Source of the DNA: Gordius sp. MW1
Taxonomy: Eukaryota; Nematomorpha; Gordioida; Gordea; Gordiidae
Assembly: GCA_964036665.1 (NCBI GenBank)
Contig: OZ038526.1
Location: 13,020,001-13,084,000, forward strand
Direction: 5' to 3'
DNA length: 64,000 nt
Part shown: piece after piece, positions 24,001-38,600 of the stretch
Position numbering within the stretch: position 1 is the stretch's first letter
Layout: the number at the start of each line of letters is the position of its first letter
Position numbers and translations under genes: made by a program
Notes under the pieces: generated by a model
What the model was told of the DNA's origin: nothing
Database searches by the model: none
Seen by the model: the letters and a program-made list of their open reading frames with translations, nothing else

Positions 24001-27000
24001 TTCACATAGAATCGAAAAAAATAAATATTTTTACCTCAAAATTTTTCACATATTTTTCTTTGAACCGTATTTATCCGGTGAAAGTTGTCGTTTTCAGACG
24101 TGGTTTCTATGATCCCAAGTAAAAATTTATCAGAATATAAAAACCATTACTCCGAAATCATGATCGCATAGAGCAGTTTTTAAAAATTAAGCATTCGCGT
24201 TGCGATACAACAAACTAAACGCAACAATAAAACGTTGTCTTTTGTCAAAATGATAGTTCTCGCAGCTTAAAACCTCTTTTCGGAAGTCAATCGAGGATAA
24301 TAGGATTCTCAAATTGGCTTACTTTTATATATTTTTTCATGCTCTTTCACATAGAATCGAAAAGAATAAATATTTTTGCCTCAAAATTTTTCCCATATTT
24401 TTCTTTGAACCGTATTCATCCGGTGAAAGTTGTCGTTTTCAGACGTGGTTTCTATGATCCCAAGTAAAAATTTATCAGAATCTAAAAACTATTACTTTGA
24501 AATCATGATCGCATAGAGCAGTTTTCAAAAATTAAGCACTCACGTTGCGATACAACAAATTAATCGCAACAATAAAACGTTGTCTTTTGTCAAAATGATA
24601 GTTCTCGCAGCTTAAAACCTCTTTTCGGAAGTCAATCGAGGATAATAGGATTCTCAAATTGGCTTACTTTTATATATTTTTTCATGCTCTTTCACATAGA
24701 ATCGAAAAAAATAAATATTTTTACCTCAAAATTTTTCACATATTTTTCTTTGAACCGTATTCATCCGATGAAAGTTGTCGTTTTCAGACGTGGTTTCTAT
24801 GATCCCAAGTAAAAATTTATCAGAATTTAAAAACTATTACTTTGAAATCATGATCGCATAGAGCAGTTTTCAAAAATTAAGCACTCACGTTGCGATACAA
24901 CAAACTAATCGCAACAATAAAACGTTGTCTTTTGTCAAAATGATAGTTCTCGCAGCTTAAAACCTTATTTCGGAAGTCAATCGAGGATAATAGGATTCTC
25001 AAATTGGCTTACTTTTATATATTTTTTCATGCTCTTTCACATGGAATCGAAAAAAATAAATATTTTTGCCTCAAAATTTTTCACATATTTTTCTTTGAAC
25101 CGTACATCCGGTGAAAGTTGTCGTTTTCAGACGTGGTTTCTATGATCCCAAGTAAAAATTTATCAGAATCTAAAAACTATTACTTTGAAATCATGATTGC
25201 ATAGAGCAGTTTTCAAAAATTAAGCACTCACGTTGCGATACAACAAACTAATCGCAACAATAAAACGTTGTCTTTTGTCAAAATGATAGTTCTCGCAGCT
25301 TAAAACCTCTTTTCGGAAGTCAATCGAGGATAATAGATTCTCAAATTGGCTTACTTTTATATATTTTTTCATGCTCTTCCACATAGAATCGAAAAAAATA
25401 AATATTTTTGCCTCAAAATTTTTCACATATTTTTCTTTGAACCGTATTCATCCGGTGAAAGTTGTCGTTTTCAGACGTGGTTTCTATGATCCCAAGTAAA
25501 AATTTATCAGAATCTAAAAACTATTACTTTGAAATCATGATCGCATAGAGCAGTTTTCAAAAATTAAGCACTCACGTTGCGATACAACAAACTAATCGCA
25601 ACAATAAAACATTGTCTTTTGTCAAAATGATAGTTCTCGCAGATTAAAACCTCTTTTCGGAAGTCAATCGAGGATAATAGGATTCTCAAATTGGCTTACT
25701 TTTATATATTTTTTCATGCTCTTTCACATAGAATCGAAAAGAATAAATATTTTTGCCTCAAAATTTTTCACATATTTTTCTTTGAACCGTATTCATCCGG
25801 TGAAAGTTGTCGTTTTCAGACGTGGTTTCTATGATCCCAAGTAAAAATTTATCAGAATCTAAAAACTATTACTTTGAAATCATGATCGCATAGAGCAGTT
25901 TTCAAAAATTAAGCACTCACGTTGCGATACAACAAACTAATCGCAACAATAAAACGTTGTCTTTTGTCAAAATGATAGTTCTCGCAGCTTAAAACCTTAT
26001 TTCGGAAGTCAATAGAGGATAATAGGATTCTCAAATTGGCTTACTTTTATATATTTTTTCATGCTCTTTCACATAGAATCGAAAAAAATAAATATTTTTA
26101 CCTCAAAATTTTTCACATATTTTTCTTTGAACCGTATTCATCCGATGAAAGTTGTCGTTTTCAGACGTGGTTTCTATGATCCCAAGTAAAAATTTATCAG
26201 AATTTAAAAACTATTACTTTGAAATCATGATCGCATAGAGCAGTTTTCAAAAATTAAGCACTCACGTTGCGATACAACAAACTAATCGCAACAATAAAAC
26301 GTTGTCTTTTGTCAAAATGATAGTTCTCGCAGCTTAAAACCTTATTTCGGAAGTCAATAGAGGATAATAGGATTCTCAAATTGGCTTACTTTTATATATT
26401 TTTTCATGCTCTTTCACATAGAATCGAAAAAAATAAATATTTTTACCTCAAAATTTTTCACATATTTTTCTTTGAACCGTATTTATCCGGTGAAAGTTGT
26501 CGTTTTCAGACGTGGTTTCTATGATCCCAAGTAAAAATTTATCAGAATATAAAAACCATTACTCCGAAATCATGATCGCATAGAGCAGTTTTTAAAAATT
26601 AAGCATTCGCGTTGCGATACAACAAACTAAACGCAACAATAAAACGTTGTCTTTTGTCAAAATGATAGTTCTCGCAGCTTAAAACCTCTTTTCGGAAGTC
26701 AATCGAGGATAATAGGATTCTCAAATTGGCTTACTTTTATATATTTTTTCATGCTCTTTCACATAGAATCGAAAAGAATAAATATTTTTGCCTCAAAATT
26801 TTTCCCATATTTTTCTTTGAACCGTATTCATCCGGTGAAAGTTGTCGTTTTCAGACGTGGTTTCTATGATCCCAAGTAAAAATTTATCAGAATCTAAAAA
26901 CTATTACTTTGAAATCATGATCGCATAGAGCAGTTTTCAAAAATTAAGCACTCACGTTGCGATACAACAAATTAATCGCAACAATAAAACGTTGTCTTTT

Positions 27001-30000
27001 GTCAAAATGATAGTTCTCGCAGCTTAAAACCTCTTTTCGGAAGTCAATCGAGGATAATAGGATTCTCAAATTGGCTTACTTTTATATATTTTTTCATGCT
27101 CTTTCACATAGAATCGAAAAAAATAAATATTTTTACCTCAAAATTTTTCACATATTTTTCTTTGAACCGTATTCATCCGATGAAAGTTGTCGTTTTCAGA
27201 CGTGGTTTCTATGATCCCAAGTAAAAATTTATCAGAATTTAAAAACTATTACTTTGAAATCATGATCGCATAGAGCAGTTTTCAAAAATTAAGCACTCAC
27301 GTTGCGATACAACAAACTAATCGCAACAATAAAACGTTGTCTTTTGTCAAAATGATAGTTCTCGCAGCTTAAAACCTTATTTCGGAAGTCAATCGAGGAT
27401 AATAGGATTCTCAAATTGGCTTACTTTTATATATTTTTTCATGCTCTTTCACATGGAATCGAAAAAAATAAATATTTTTGCCTCAAAATTTTTCACATAT
27501 TTTTCTTTGAACCGTATTCATCCGGTGAAAGTTGTCGTTTTCAGACGTGGTTTCTATGATCCCAAGTAAAAATTTATCAGAATCTAAAAACTATTACTTT
27601 GAAATCATGATCGCATAGAGCAGTTTTCAAAAATTAAGCACTCACGTTGCGATACAACAAACTAATCGCAACAATAAAACGTTGTCTTTTGTCAAAATGA
27701 TAGTTCTCGCAGCTTAAAACCTTATTTCGGAAGTCAATAGAGGATAATAGGATTCTCAAATTGGCTTACTTTTATATATTTTTTCATGCTCTTTCACATA
27801 GAATCGAAAAAAATAAATATTTTTACCTCAAAATTTTTCACATATTTTTCTTTGAACCGTATTCATCCGATGAAAGTTGTCGTTTTCAGACGTGGTTTCT
27901 ATGATCCCAAGTAAAAATTTATCAGAATTTAAAAACTATTACTTTGAAATCATGATCGCATAGAGCAGTTTTCAAAAATTAAGCACTCACGTTGCGATAC
28001 AACAAACTAATCGCAACAATAAAACGTTGTCTTTTGTCAAAATGATAGTTCTCGCAGCTTAAAACCTTATTTCGGAAGTCAATCGAGGATAATAGGATTC
28101 TCAAATTGGCTTACTTTTATATATTTTTTCATGCTCTTTCACATAGAATCGAAAAAAATAAATATTTTTGCCTCAAAATTTTTCACATATTTTTCTTTGA
28201 ACCGTATTCATCCGGTGAAAGTTGTCGTTTTCAGACGTGGTTTCTATGATCCCAAGTAAAAATTTATCAGAATCTAAAAACTATTACTTTGAAATCATGA
28301 TCGCATAGAGCAGTTTTCAAAAATTAAGCACTCACGTTGCGATACAACAAACTAATCGCAACAATAAAACATTGTCTTTTGTCAAAATGATAGTTCTCGC
28401 AGATTAAAACCTCTTTTCGGAAGTCAATCGAGGATAATAGGATTCTCAAATTGGCTTACTTTTATATATTTTTTCATGCTCTTTCACATAGAATCGAAAA
28501 GAATAAATATTTTTGCCTCAAAATTTTTCACATATTTTTCTTTGAACCGTATTCATCCGGTGAAAGTTGTCGTTTTCAGACGTGGTTTCTATGATCCCAA
28601 GTAAAAATTTATCAGAATCTAAAAACTATTACTTTGAAATCATGATCGCATAGAGCAGTTTTCAAAAATTAAGCACTCACGTTGCGATACAACAAACTAA
28701 TCGCAACAATAAAACGTTGTCTTTTGTCAAAATGATAGTTCTCGCAGCTTAAAACCTCTTTTCGGAAGTCAATCGAGGATAATAGGATTCTCAAATTGGC
28801 TTACTTTTATATATTTTTTCAAGCTCTTTCACATAGAATGGAAAAAATAAATATTTTTACCTCAAAATTTTTAACATATTTTTCTTTGAACCGTATTCAT
28901 CCGATGAAAGTTGTCGTTTTCAGACGTGGTTTCTATGATCCCAAGTAAAAATTTATCAGAATCTAAAAACTATTACTTTGAAATCATGATCGCATAGAGC
29001 AGCTTAAAAATTAAGCACTCACGTTGCGATACAACAAACTAATCGCAACAATAAAACGTTGTCTTTTGTCAAAATGATAGTTCTCGCAGATTAAAACCTC
29101 TTTTCGGAAGTCAATCGAGGATAATAGGATTCTCAAATTGGCTTACATTTATATATTTTTTCATGCTCTTTCACATAGAATCGAAAAGAATAAATATTTT
29201 TTTGCCTCAAAATTTTTCCCATATTTTTCTTTGAACCGTATTCATCCGGTGAAAGTTGTCGTTTTCAGACGTGGTTTCTATGATCCCAAGTAAAAATTTA
29301 TCAGAATCTAAAAACTATTACTTTGAAATCATGATCGCATAGAGCAGTTTTCAAAAATTAAGCACTCACGTTGCGATACAACAAATTAATCGCAACAATA
29401 AAACGTTGTCTTTTGTCAAAATGATAGTTCTCGCAGCTTAAAACCTCTTTTCGGAAGTCAATCGAGGATAATAGGATTCTCAAATTGGCTTACATTTATA
29501 TATTTTTTCATGCTCTTTCACATAGAATCGAAAAGAATAAATATTTTTGCCTCAAAATTTTTCCCATATTTTTCTTTGAACCGTATTCATCCGGTGAAAG
29601 TTGTCGTTTTCAGACGTGGTTTCTATGATCCCAAGTAAAAATTTATCAGAATCTAAAAACTATTACTTTGAAATCATGATCGCATAGAGCAGTTTTCAAA
29701 AATTAAGCACTCACGTTGCGATACAACAAATTAATCGCAACAATAAAACGTTGTCTTTTGTCAAAATGATAGTTCTCGCAGCTTAAAACCTCTTTTCGGA
29801 AGTCAATCGAGGATAATAGGATTCTCAAATTGGCTTACTTTTATATATTTTTTCATGCTCTTTCACATAGAATGGAAAAAATAAATATTTTTACCTCAAA
29901 ATTTTTAACATATTTTTCTTTGAACCGTATTCATCCGATGAAAGTTGTCGTTTTCAGACGTGGTTTCAATGATCCCAAGTAAAAATTTATCAGAATCTAA

Positions 30001-30100
30001 AAACTATTACTTTGAAATCATGATCGCATAGAGCAGCTTAAAAATTAAGCACTCACGTTGCGATACAACAAACTAATCGCAACAATAAAACGTTGTCTTT
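21000..30100 (+). repeat. Array domain C: overlapping 12-, 7- and 8-monomer offsets
   Basis: The AATAGATTCTC plus CTTCCACATA monomer and the following GCAGATTAAAACC monomer repeat at 4136 bp (21505/25641). The doubly marked monomers AACCATTACTCCG and GTCAATAGAGG repeat at 2412 bp (24142/26554 and 23941/26353). ACATTGTCTTTTG repeats at 2760 bp (25611/28371). A T-run expansion in TATTTTTTTG repeats at 6894 bp (22301/29195). Several of these tracts interleave, so no single HOR describes the domain. It looks like a mosaic of sequential exchanges. Confidence 0.8.
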
Positions 30101-30700
30101 TGTCAAAATGATAGTTCTCGCAGATTAAAACCTCTTTTCGGAAGTCAATCGAGGATAATAGGATTCTCAAATTGGCTTACATTTATATATTTTTTCATGC
30201 TCTTTCACATAGAATCGAAAAGAATAAATATTTTTTTTCCTCAAAATTTTTCCCATATTTTTCTTTGAACCGTATTCATCCGGTGAAAGTTGTCGTTTTC
30301 AGACGTGGTTTCTATGATCCCAAGTAAAAATTTATCAGAATCTAAAAACTATTACTTTGAAATCATGATCGCATAGAGCAGTTTTCAAAAATTAAGCACT
30401 CACGTTGCGATACAACAAACTAATCGCAACAATAAAACGTTGTCTTTTGTCAAAATGATAGTTCTCGCAGCTTAAAACCTCTTTTCGGAAGTCAATCGAG
30501 GATAATAGGATTCTCAAATTGGCTTACTTTTATATATTTTTTCATGCTCTTTCACATAGAATCGAAAAGAATAAATATTTTTGCCTCAAAATTTTTCACA
30601 TATTTTTCTTTGAACCGTATTCATCAGGTGAAAGTTGTCGTTTTCAGACGTGGTTTCTATGATCCCAAGTAAAAATTTATCAGAATCTAAAAACTATTAC
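28650..30700 (+). repeat. Three-monomer (1034-bp) tandem HOR
   Basis: The marker GAATGGAAAAAATA occurs at 28838 and 29872. The shortened CAGCTTAAAAATTAAGC (missing several bases of the usual CAGTTTTCAAAAATTAAGC) occurs at about 29001 and 30035. GCTTACATTTATATATTT and an expanded T-run before CCTC follow in both. All are 1034 bp apart, so three adjacent monomers were duplicated together. The second copy has a longer T-run (about 30229-30238). Confidence 0.78.
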
Positions 30701-33700
30701 TTTGAAATCATGATCGCATAGAGCAGTTTTCAAAAATTAAGCACTCACGTTGCGATACAACAAACTAATCGCAACAATAAAACGTTGTCTTTTGTCAAAA
30801 TGATAGTTCTCGCAGCTTAAAACCTCTTTTCGGAAGTCAATCGAGGATAATAGGATTCTCAAATTGGCTTACTTTTATATATTTTTTTATGCTCTTTCAC
30901 ATAGAATCGAAAAGAATAAATATTTTTGCCTCAAAATTTTTCCCATATTTTTCTTTGAACCGTATTCATCCGGTGAAAGTTGTCGTTTTCAGACGTGGTT
31001 TCTATGATCCCAAGTAAAAATTTATCAGAATTTAAAAACTATTACTTTGAAATCATGATCGCATAGAGCAGTTTTCAAAAATTAAGCACTCACGTTGCGA
31101 TACAACAAACTAATCGCAACAATAAAACGTTGTCTTTTGTCAAAATGATAATTCTCGCAGCTTGAAACCTCTTTTCGGAAGTCAATCGAGGATAATAGGA
31201 TTCTCAAATTGGCTTACTTTTATATGTTTTTTCATGCTCTTTCACATGGAATCGAAAAAAATAAATATTTTTGCCTCAAATGTTTCACATATTTTTCTTT
31301 GAACCGTACATCCGGTGAAAGTTGTCGTTTTCAGACGTGGTTTCTATGATCCCAAGTAAAAATTTATCAGAATCTAAAAACTATTACTTTGAAATCATGA
31401 TCGCATAGAGCAGTTTTCAAAAATTAAGCACTCACGTTGCGATACAACAAACTAATCGCAACAATAAAACGTTGTCTTTTGTCAAAATGATAGTTCTCGC
31501 AGCTTAAAACCTCTTTTCGGAAGTCAATCGAGGATAATAGATTCTCAAATTGGCTTACTTTTATATATTTTTTCATGCTCTTTCACATAGAATCGAAAAA
31601 AATAAATATTTTTGCCTCAAAATTTTTCACATATTTTTCTTTGATCCGTATTCATCCGGTGAAAGCTGTCGTTTTCAGACGTGGTTTCTATGATCCCAAG
31701 TAAAAATTTATCAGAATCTAAAAACTATTACTTTGAAATCATGATCGCATAGAGCAGTTTTCAAAAATTAAGCACTCACGTTGCGATACAACAAACTAAT
31801 CGCAACAATAAAACGTTGTCTTTTGTCAAAATGATAGTTCTCGCAGATTAAAACCTCTTTTCGGAAGTCAATCGAGGATAATAGGATTCTCAAATTGGCT
31901 TACTTTTATATATTTTTTCATGCTCTTTCACATAGAATCGAAAAGAATAAATATTTTTGCCTCAAAATTTTTCACATATTTTTCTTTGAACCGTATTCAT
32001 CCGGTGAAAGTTGTCGTTTTCAGACGTGGTTTCTATGATCCCAAGTAAAAATTTATCAGAATCTAAAAACTATTACTTTGAAATCATGATCGCATAGATC
32101 AGTTTTCAAAAATTAAGCACTCACGTTGCGATACAACAAACTAATCGCAACAATAAAACGTTGTCTTTTGTCAAAATGATAGTTCTCGCAGCTTAAAACC
32201 TCTTTTCGGAAGTCAATCGAGGATAATAGGATTCTCAAATTGGCTTACTTTTATATATTTTTTCATGCTCTTTCACATAGAATCGAAAAAAATAAATATT
32301 TTTACCTCAAAATTTTTCACATATTTTTCTTTGAACTGTATTCATCCGATGAAAGTTGTCGTTTTCAGACGTGGTTTTTATGATCTCAAGTAAAAATTTA
32401 TTAGAATTTAAAAACTATTACTTTGAAATCATGATCGCATAGAGCAGTTTTCAAAAATTAAGCACTCACGTTCCGATACAACAAACTAATCGCAACAATA
32501 AAACGTTGTCTTTTGTCAAAATGATAGTTCTCGCAGCTTAAAATTTCTATTCGGAAGTCAATCGAGGATAATAGGATTCTCAAATTGGCTTACTTTTATA
32601 TATTTTTTCATGCTCTTTCACATAGAATCGAAAAAAATAAATATTTTTACCTAAAAATTTTTCACATATTTTTCTTTGAACCGTATTCATCCGATGAAAG
32701 TTGTCGTTTTTAGACGTGGTTTCTATGATCCCAAGTAAAAATTTATCAGAATCTAAAAACTATTACTTTGAAATCATGATCGCATAGAGCAGTTTTCAAA
32801 AATTAAGCACTCACGTTGCGTTACAACAAACTAATCGCAACAATAAAACGTTGTCTTTTGTCAAAATGATAGTTCTCGCAGCTTAAAACCTCTTTTTCGG
32901 AAGTCATTCGAGGATAATAGGATTCTCAAATTGGCTTACTTTTATATATTTTTTCATGCTCTTTCACATAGTATCGAAAAAAATTAATATTTTTACCTCA
33001 AAATTTTTCACATATTTTTCTTTGAACCGTATTCATCCGATGAAAGTTGTCGTTTTCAGACGTGGTTTCTATGATCATAAGTAAAAATTTATCAGAATTT
33101 AAAAACTATTACTTTGAAATCATGATCGCATAGAGCCGTTTTAAAAAATTAAGCCCTCACGTTGCGATACAGCAAACTAATCGCAACAATAAAACGTTGT
33201 CTTTTGTCAAAATGATAGTTCTCGCAGCTTAAAACCTCTTTTCGGAAGTCAATCGAGGATAATAGGATTCTCAAATTGGCTTACTTTTATATATTTTTTC
33301 ATGCTCTTTCACATAGAATCGAAAAAAATTAATATTTTTACCTCAAAATTTTTCACATATTTTTCTTTGAACCGTATTCATCCGATGAAAGTTGTCGTTT
33401 TCAGACGTGGTTTCTATGATCCCAAGTAAAAATTTATCAGAATCTAAAAACTATTACTTTGAAATCATGATCGCATAGAGCAGTTTTCAAATATTAAGCA
33501 CTCACGTTGCGATACAACAAACTAATCGGAACAATAAAACGTTGTCTTTTGTCAAAATGATAGTTCTCGCAGCTTAAAACCTCTTTTCGGAAGTCAATCG
33601 AGGATAATAGGATTCTCAAATTGGCTTACTTTTATATATTTTTTCATGCTCTTTCACATAGAATCGAAAAAAATAAATATTTTTTACCTCAAAATTTTTC

Positions 33701-36700
33701 ACATATTTTTCTTTGAACCGTATTCATCCGATGAAAGTTGTCGTTTTCAGACGTGGTTTTTATGATCCCAAGTAAAAATTTATTAGAATTTAAAAACTAT
33801 TACTTTGTAATCATGATCGCATATAGCAGTTTTACAAAATTAAGCACTCACGTTCCGATACAACAAACTAATCGCAACAATAAAACGTTGTCTTTTGTCA
33901 AAATGATAGTTCTCGCAGCTTAAAATTTCTATTCGGAAGCCAATCGAGGATAATAGGATTCTCAAATTGGCTTACTTTTATATATTTTTTCATGCTCTTT
34001 CACATAGAATCGAAAAAAATAAATATTTTTACCTCAAAATTTCTCACATATTTTTCTTTGAACCGTATTCATCCGATGAAAGTTGTCGTTTTCAGACGTG
34101 GTTTCTATGATCATAAGTAAAAATTTATCAGAATTTAAAAACTATTACTTTGAAATCATGATCGCATAAAGCCGTTTTAAAAAATTAAGCACTCACGTTG
34201 CGATACAGCAAACTAATCGCAACAATAAAACGTTGTCTTTTGTCAAAATGATAGTTCTCGCAGCTTAAAACCTCTTTTCGGAAGTCAATCGAGGATAATA
34301 GGATTCTCAAATTGGCTTACTTTTATATATTTTTTCATGCTCTTTCACATAGAATCGAAAAAAATAAATATTTTTGCCTCAAAATTTTTCACATATTTTT
34401 CTTTGATCCGTATTCATCCGGTGAAAGCTGTCGTTTTCAGACGTGGTTTCTATGATCCCAAGTAAAAATTTATCAGAATCTAAAAACTATTACTTTGAAA
34501 TCATGATCGCATAGAGCAGTTTTCAAAAATTAAGCACTCACGTTGCGATACAACAAACTAATCGCAACAATAAAACGTTGTCTTTTGTCAAAATGATAGT
34601 TCTCGCAGATTAAAACCTCTTTTCGGAAGTCAATCGAGGATAATAGGATTCTCAAATTGGCTTACTTTTATATATTTTTTCATGCTCTTTCACATAGAAT
34701 CGAAAAGAATAAATATTTTTTTTCCTCAAAATTTTTCCCATATTTTTCTTTGAACCGTATTCATCCGGTGAAAGTTGTCGTTTTCAGACGTGGTTTCTAT
34801 GATCCCAAGTAAAAATTTATCAGAATCTAAAAACTATTACTTTGAAATCATGATCGCATAGAGCAGTTTTCAAAAATTAAGCACTCACGTTGCGATACAA
34901 CAAACTAATCGCAACAATAAAACGTTGTCTTTTGTCAAAATGATAGTTCTCGCAGCTTAAAACCTCTTTTCGGAAGTCAATCGAGGATAATAGGATTCTC
35001 AAATTGGCTTACTTTTATATATTTTTACATGCTCTTTCACATAGAATCGAAAAGAATAAATATTTTTGCCTCAAAATTTTTCACATATTTTTCTTTGAAC
35101 CGTATTCATCAGGTGAAAGTTGTCGTTTTCAGACGTGGTTTCTATGATCCCAAGTAAAAATTTATCAGAATCTAAAAACTATTACTTTGAAATCATGATC
35201 GCATAGAGCAGTTTTCAAAAATTAAGCACTCACGTTGCGATACAACAAACTAATCGCAACAATAAAACGTTGTCTTTTGTCAAAATGATAGTTCTCGCAG
35301 CTTAAAACCTCTTTTCGGAAGTCAATCGAGGATAATAGGATTCTCAAATTGGCTTACTTTTATATATTTTTTTATGCTCTTTCACATAGAATCGAAAAGA
35401 ATAAATATTTTTGCCTCAAAATTTTTCCCATATTTTTCTTTGAACCGTATTCATCCGGTGAAAGTTGTCGTTTTCAGACGTGGTTTCTATGATCCCAAGT
35501 AAAAATTTATCAGAATTTAAAAACTATTACTTTGAAATCATGATCGCATAGAGCAGTTTTCAAAAATTAAGCACTCACGTTGCGATACAACAAACTAATC
35601 GCAACAATAAAACGTTGTCTTTTGTCAAAATGATAATTCTCGCAGCTTGAAACCTCTTTTCGGAAGTCAATCGAGGATAATAGGATTCTCAAATTGGCTT
35701 ACTTTTATATGTTTTTTCATGCTCTTTCACATGGAATCGAAAAAAATAAATATTTTTGCCTCAAATGTTTCACATATTTTTCTTTGAACCGTACATCCGG
35801 TGAAAGTTGTCGTTTTCAAACGTGGTTTCTATGATCCCAAGTAAAAATTTATCAGAATCTAAAAACTATTACTTTGAAATCATGATCGCATAGAGCAGTT
35901 TTCAAAAATTAAGCACTCACGTTGCGATACAACAAACTAATCGCAACAATAAAACGTTGTCTTTTGTCAAAATGATAGTTCTCGCAGCTTAAAACCTCTT
36001 TTCGGAAGTCAATCGAGGATAATAGATTCTCAAATTGGCTTACTTTTATATATTTTTTCATGCTCTTTCACATAGAATCGAAAAAAATAAATATTTTTGC
36101 CTCAAAATTTTTCACATATTTTTCTTTGATCCGTATTCATCCGGTGAAAGCTGTCGTTTTCAGACGTGGTTTCTATGATCCCAAGTAAAAATTTATCAGA
36201 ATCTAAAAACTATTACTTTGAAATCATGATCGCATAGAGCAGTTTTCAAAAATTAAGCACTCACGTTGCGATACAACAAACTAATCGCAACAATAAAACG
36301 TTGTCTTTTGTCAAAATGATAGTTCTCGCAGATTAAAACCTCTTTTCGGAAGTCAATCGAGGATAATAGGATTCTCAAATTGGCTTACTTTTATATATTT
36401 TTTCATGCTCTTTCACATAGAATCGAAAAGAATAAATATTTTTGCCTCAAAATTTTTCACATATTTTTCTTTGAACCGTATTCATCCGGTGAAAGTTGTC
36501 GTTTTCAGACGTGGTTTCTATGATCCCAAGTAAAAATTTATCAGAATCTAAAAACTATTACTTTGAAATCATGATCGCATAGATCAGTTTTCAAAAATTA
36601 AGCACTCACGTTGCGATACAACAAACTAATCGCAACAATAAAACGTTGTCTTTTGTCAAAATGATAGTTCTCGCAGCTTAAAACCTCTTTTAGGAAGTCA

Positions 36701-38600
36701 ATCGAGGATAATAGGATTCTCAAATTGGCTTACTTTTATATATTTTTTCATGCTCTTTCACATAGAATCGAAAAAAATAAATATTTTTACCTCAAAATTT
36801 TTCACATATTTTTCTTTGAACTGTATTCATCCGATGAAAGTTGTCGTTTTCAGACGTGGTTTTTATGATCTCAAGTAAAAATTTATTAGAATTTAAAAAC
36901 TATTACTTTGAAATCATGATCGCATAGAGCAGTTTTCAAAAATTAAGCACTCACGTTCCGATACAACAAACTAATCGCAACAATAAAACGTTGTCTTTTG
37001 TCAAAATGATAGTTCTCGCAGCTTAAAATTTCTATTCGGAAGTCAATCGAGGATAATAGGATTCTCAAATTGGCTTACTTTTATATATTTTTTCATGCTC
37101 TTTCACATAGAATCGAAAAAAATAAATATTTTTACCTCAAAATTTTTCACATATTTTTCTTTGAACCGTATTCATCCGATGAAAGTTGTCGTTTTTAGAC
37201 GTGGTTTCTATGATCCCAAGTAAAAATTTATCAGAATCTAAAAACTATTACTTTGAAATCATGATCGCATAGAGCAGTTTTCAAAAATTAAGCACTCACG
37301 TTGCGTTACAACAAACTAATCGCAACAATAAAACGTTGTCTTTTGTCAAAATGATAGTTCTCGCAGCTTAAAACCTCTTTTCGGAAGTCATTCGAGGATA
37401 ATAGGATTCTCAAATTGGCTTACTTTTATATATTTTTTCATGTTCTTTCACATAGTATCGAAAAAAATTAATATTTTTACCTCAAAATTTTTCACATATT
37501 TTTCTTTGAACCGTATTCATCCGATGAAAGTTGTCGTTTTCAGACGTGGTTTCTATGATCATAAGTAAAAATTTATCAGAATTTAAAAACTATTACTTTG
37601 AAATCATGATCGCATAGAGCCGTTTTAAAAAATTAAGCCCTCACGTTGCGATACAGCAAACTAATCGCAACAATAAAACGTTGTCTTTTGTCAAAATGAT
37701 AGTTCTCGCAGCTTAAAACCTCTTTTCGGAAGTCAATCGAGGATAATAGGATTCTCAAATTGGCTTACTTTTATATATTTTTTCATGCTCTTTCACATAG
37801 AATCGAAAAAAATTAATATTTTTACCTCAAAATTTTTCACATATTTTTCTTTGAACCGTATTCATCCGATGAAAGTTGTCGTTTTCAGACGTGGTTTCTA
37901 TGATCCCAAGTAAAAATTTATCAGAATCTAAAAACTATTACTTTGAAATCATGATCGCATAGAGCAGTTTTCAAATATTAAGCACTCACGTTGCGATACA
38001 ACAAACTAATCGCAACAATAAAACGTTGTCTTTTGTCAAAATGATAGTTCTCGCAGCTTAAAACCTCTTTTCGGAAGTCAATCGAGGATAATAGGATTCT
38101 CAAATTGGCTTACTTTTATATATTTTTTCATGCTCTTTCACATAGAATCGAAAAAAATAAATATTTTTTACCTCAAAATTTTTCACATATTTTTCTTTGA
38201 ACCGTATTCATCCGATGAAAGTTGTCGTTTTCAGACGTGGTTTTTATGATCCCAAGTAAAAATTTATTAGAATTTAAAAACTATTACTTTGTAATCATGA
38301 TCGCATAGAGCAGTTTTCAAAAATTAAGCACTCACGTTCCGATACAACAAACTAATCGCAACAATAAAACGTTGTCTTTTGTCAAAATGATAGTTCTCGC
38401 AGCTTAAAATTTCTATTCGGAAGCCAATCGAGGATAATAGGATTCTCAAATTGGCTTACTTTTATATATTTTTTCATGCTCTTTCACATAGAATCGAAAA
38501 AAATAAATATTTTTACCTCAAAATTTTTCACATATTTTTCTTTGAACCGTATTTATCCGATGAAAGTTGTCGTTTTTAGACGTGGTTTCTATGATTTCAA
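30100..38600 (+). repeat. Array domain D: 13-monomer (4485-bp) duplication
   Basis: Markers repeat at an exact 4485-bp offset: TTTTTTTTCCTC (30239/34724 at the CC), TTATATGTTTTTTC (31226/35711), TTTGATCCG with GAAAGCTGTCG (31643/36128), GAACTGTATTC (32336/36821), AAATTTCTATTCGG (32541/37026) and again AAATTTCTATTCGGAAGCC (33923/38407). The first copy has an extra T near 32893. TTTGATCCG also occurs at 34405, eight monomers after 31643, which suggests the duplication junction lies near 34400. Near 38560-38870 the second copy carries one additional monomer. Confidence 0.85.
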
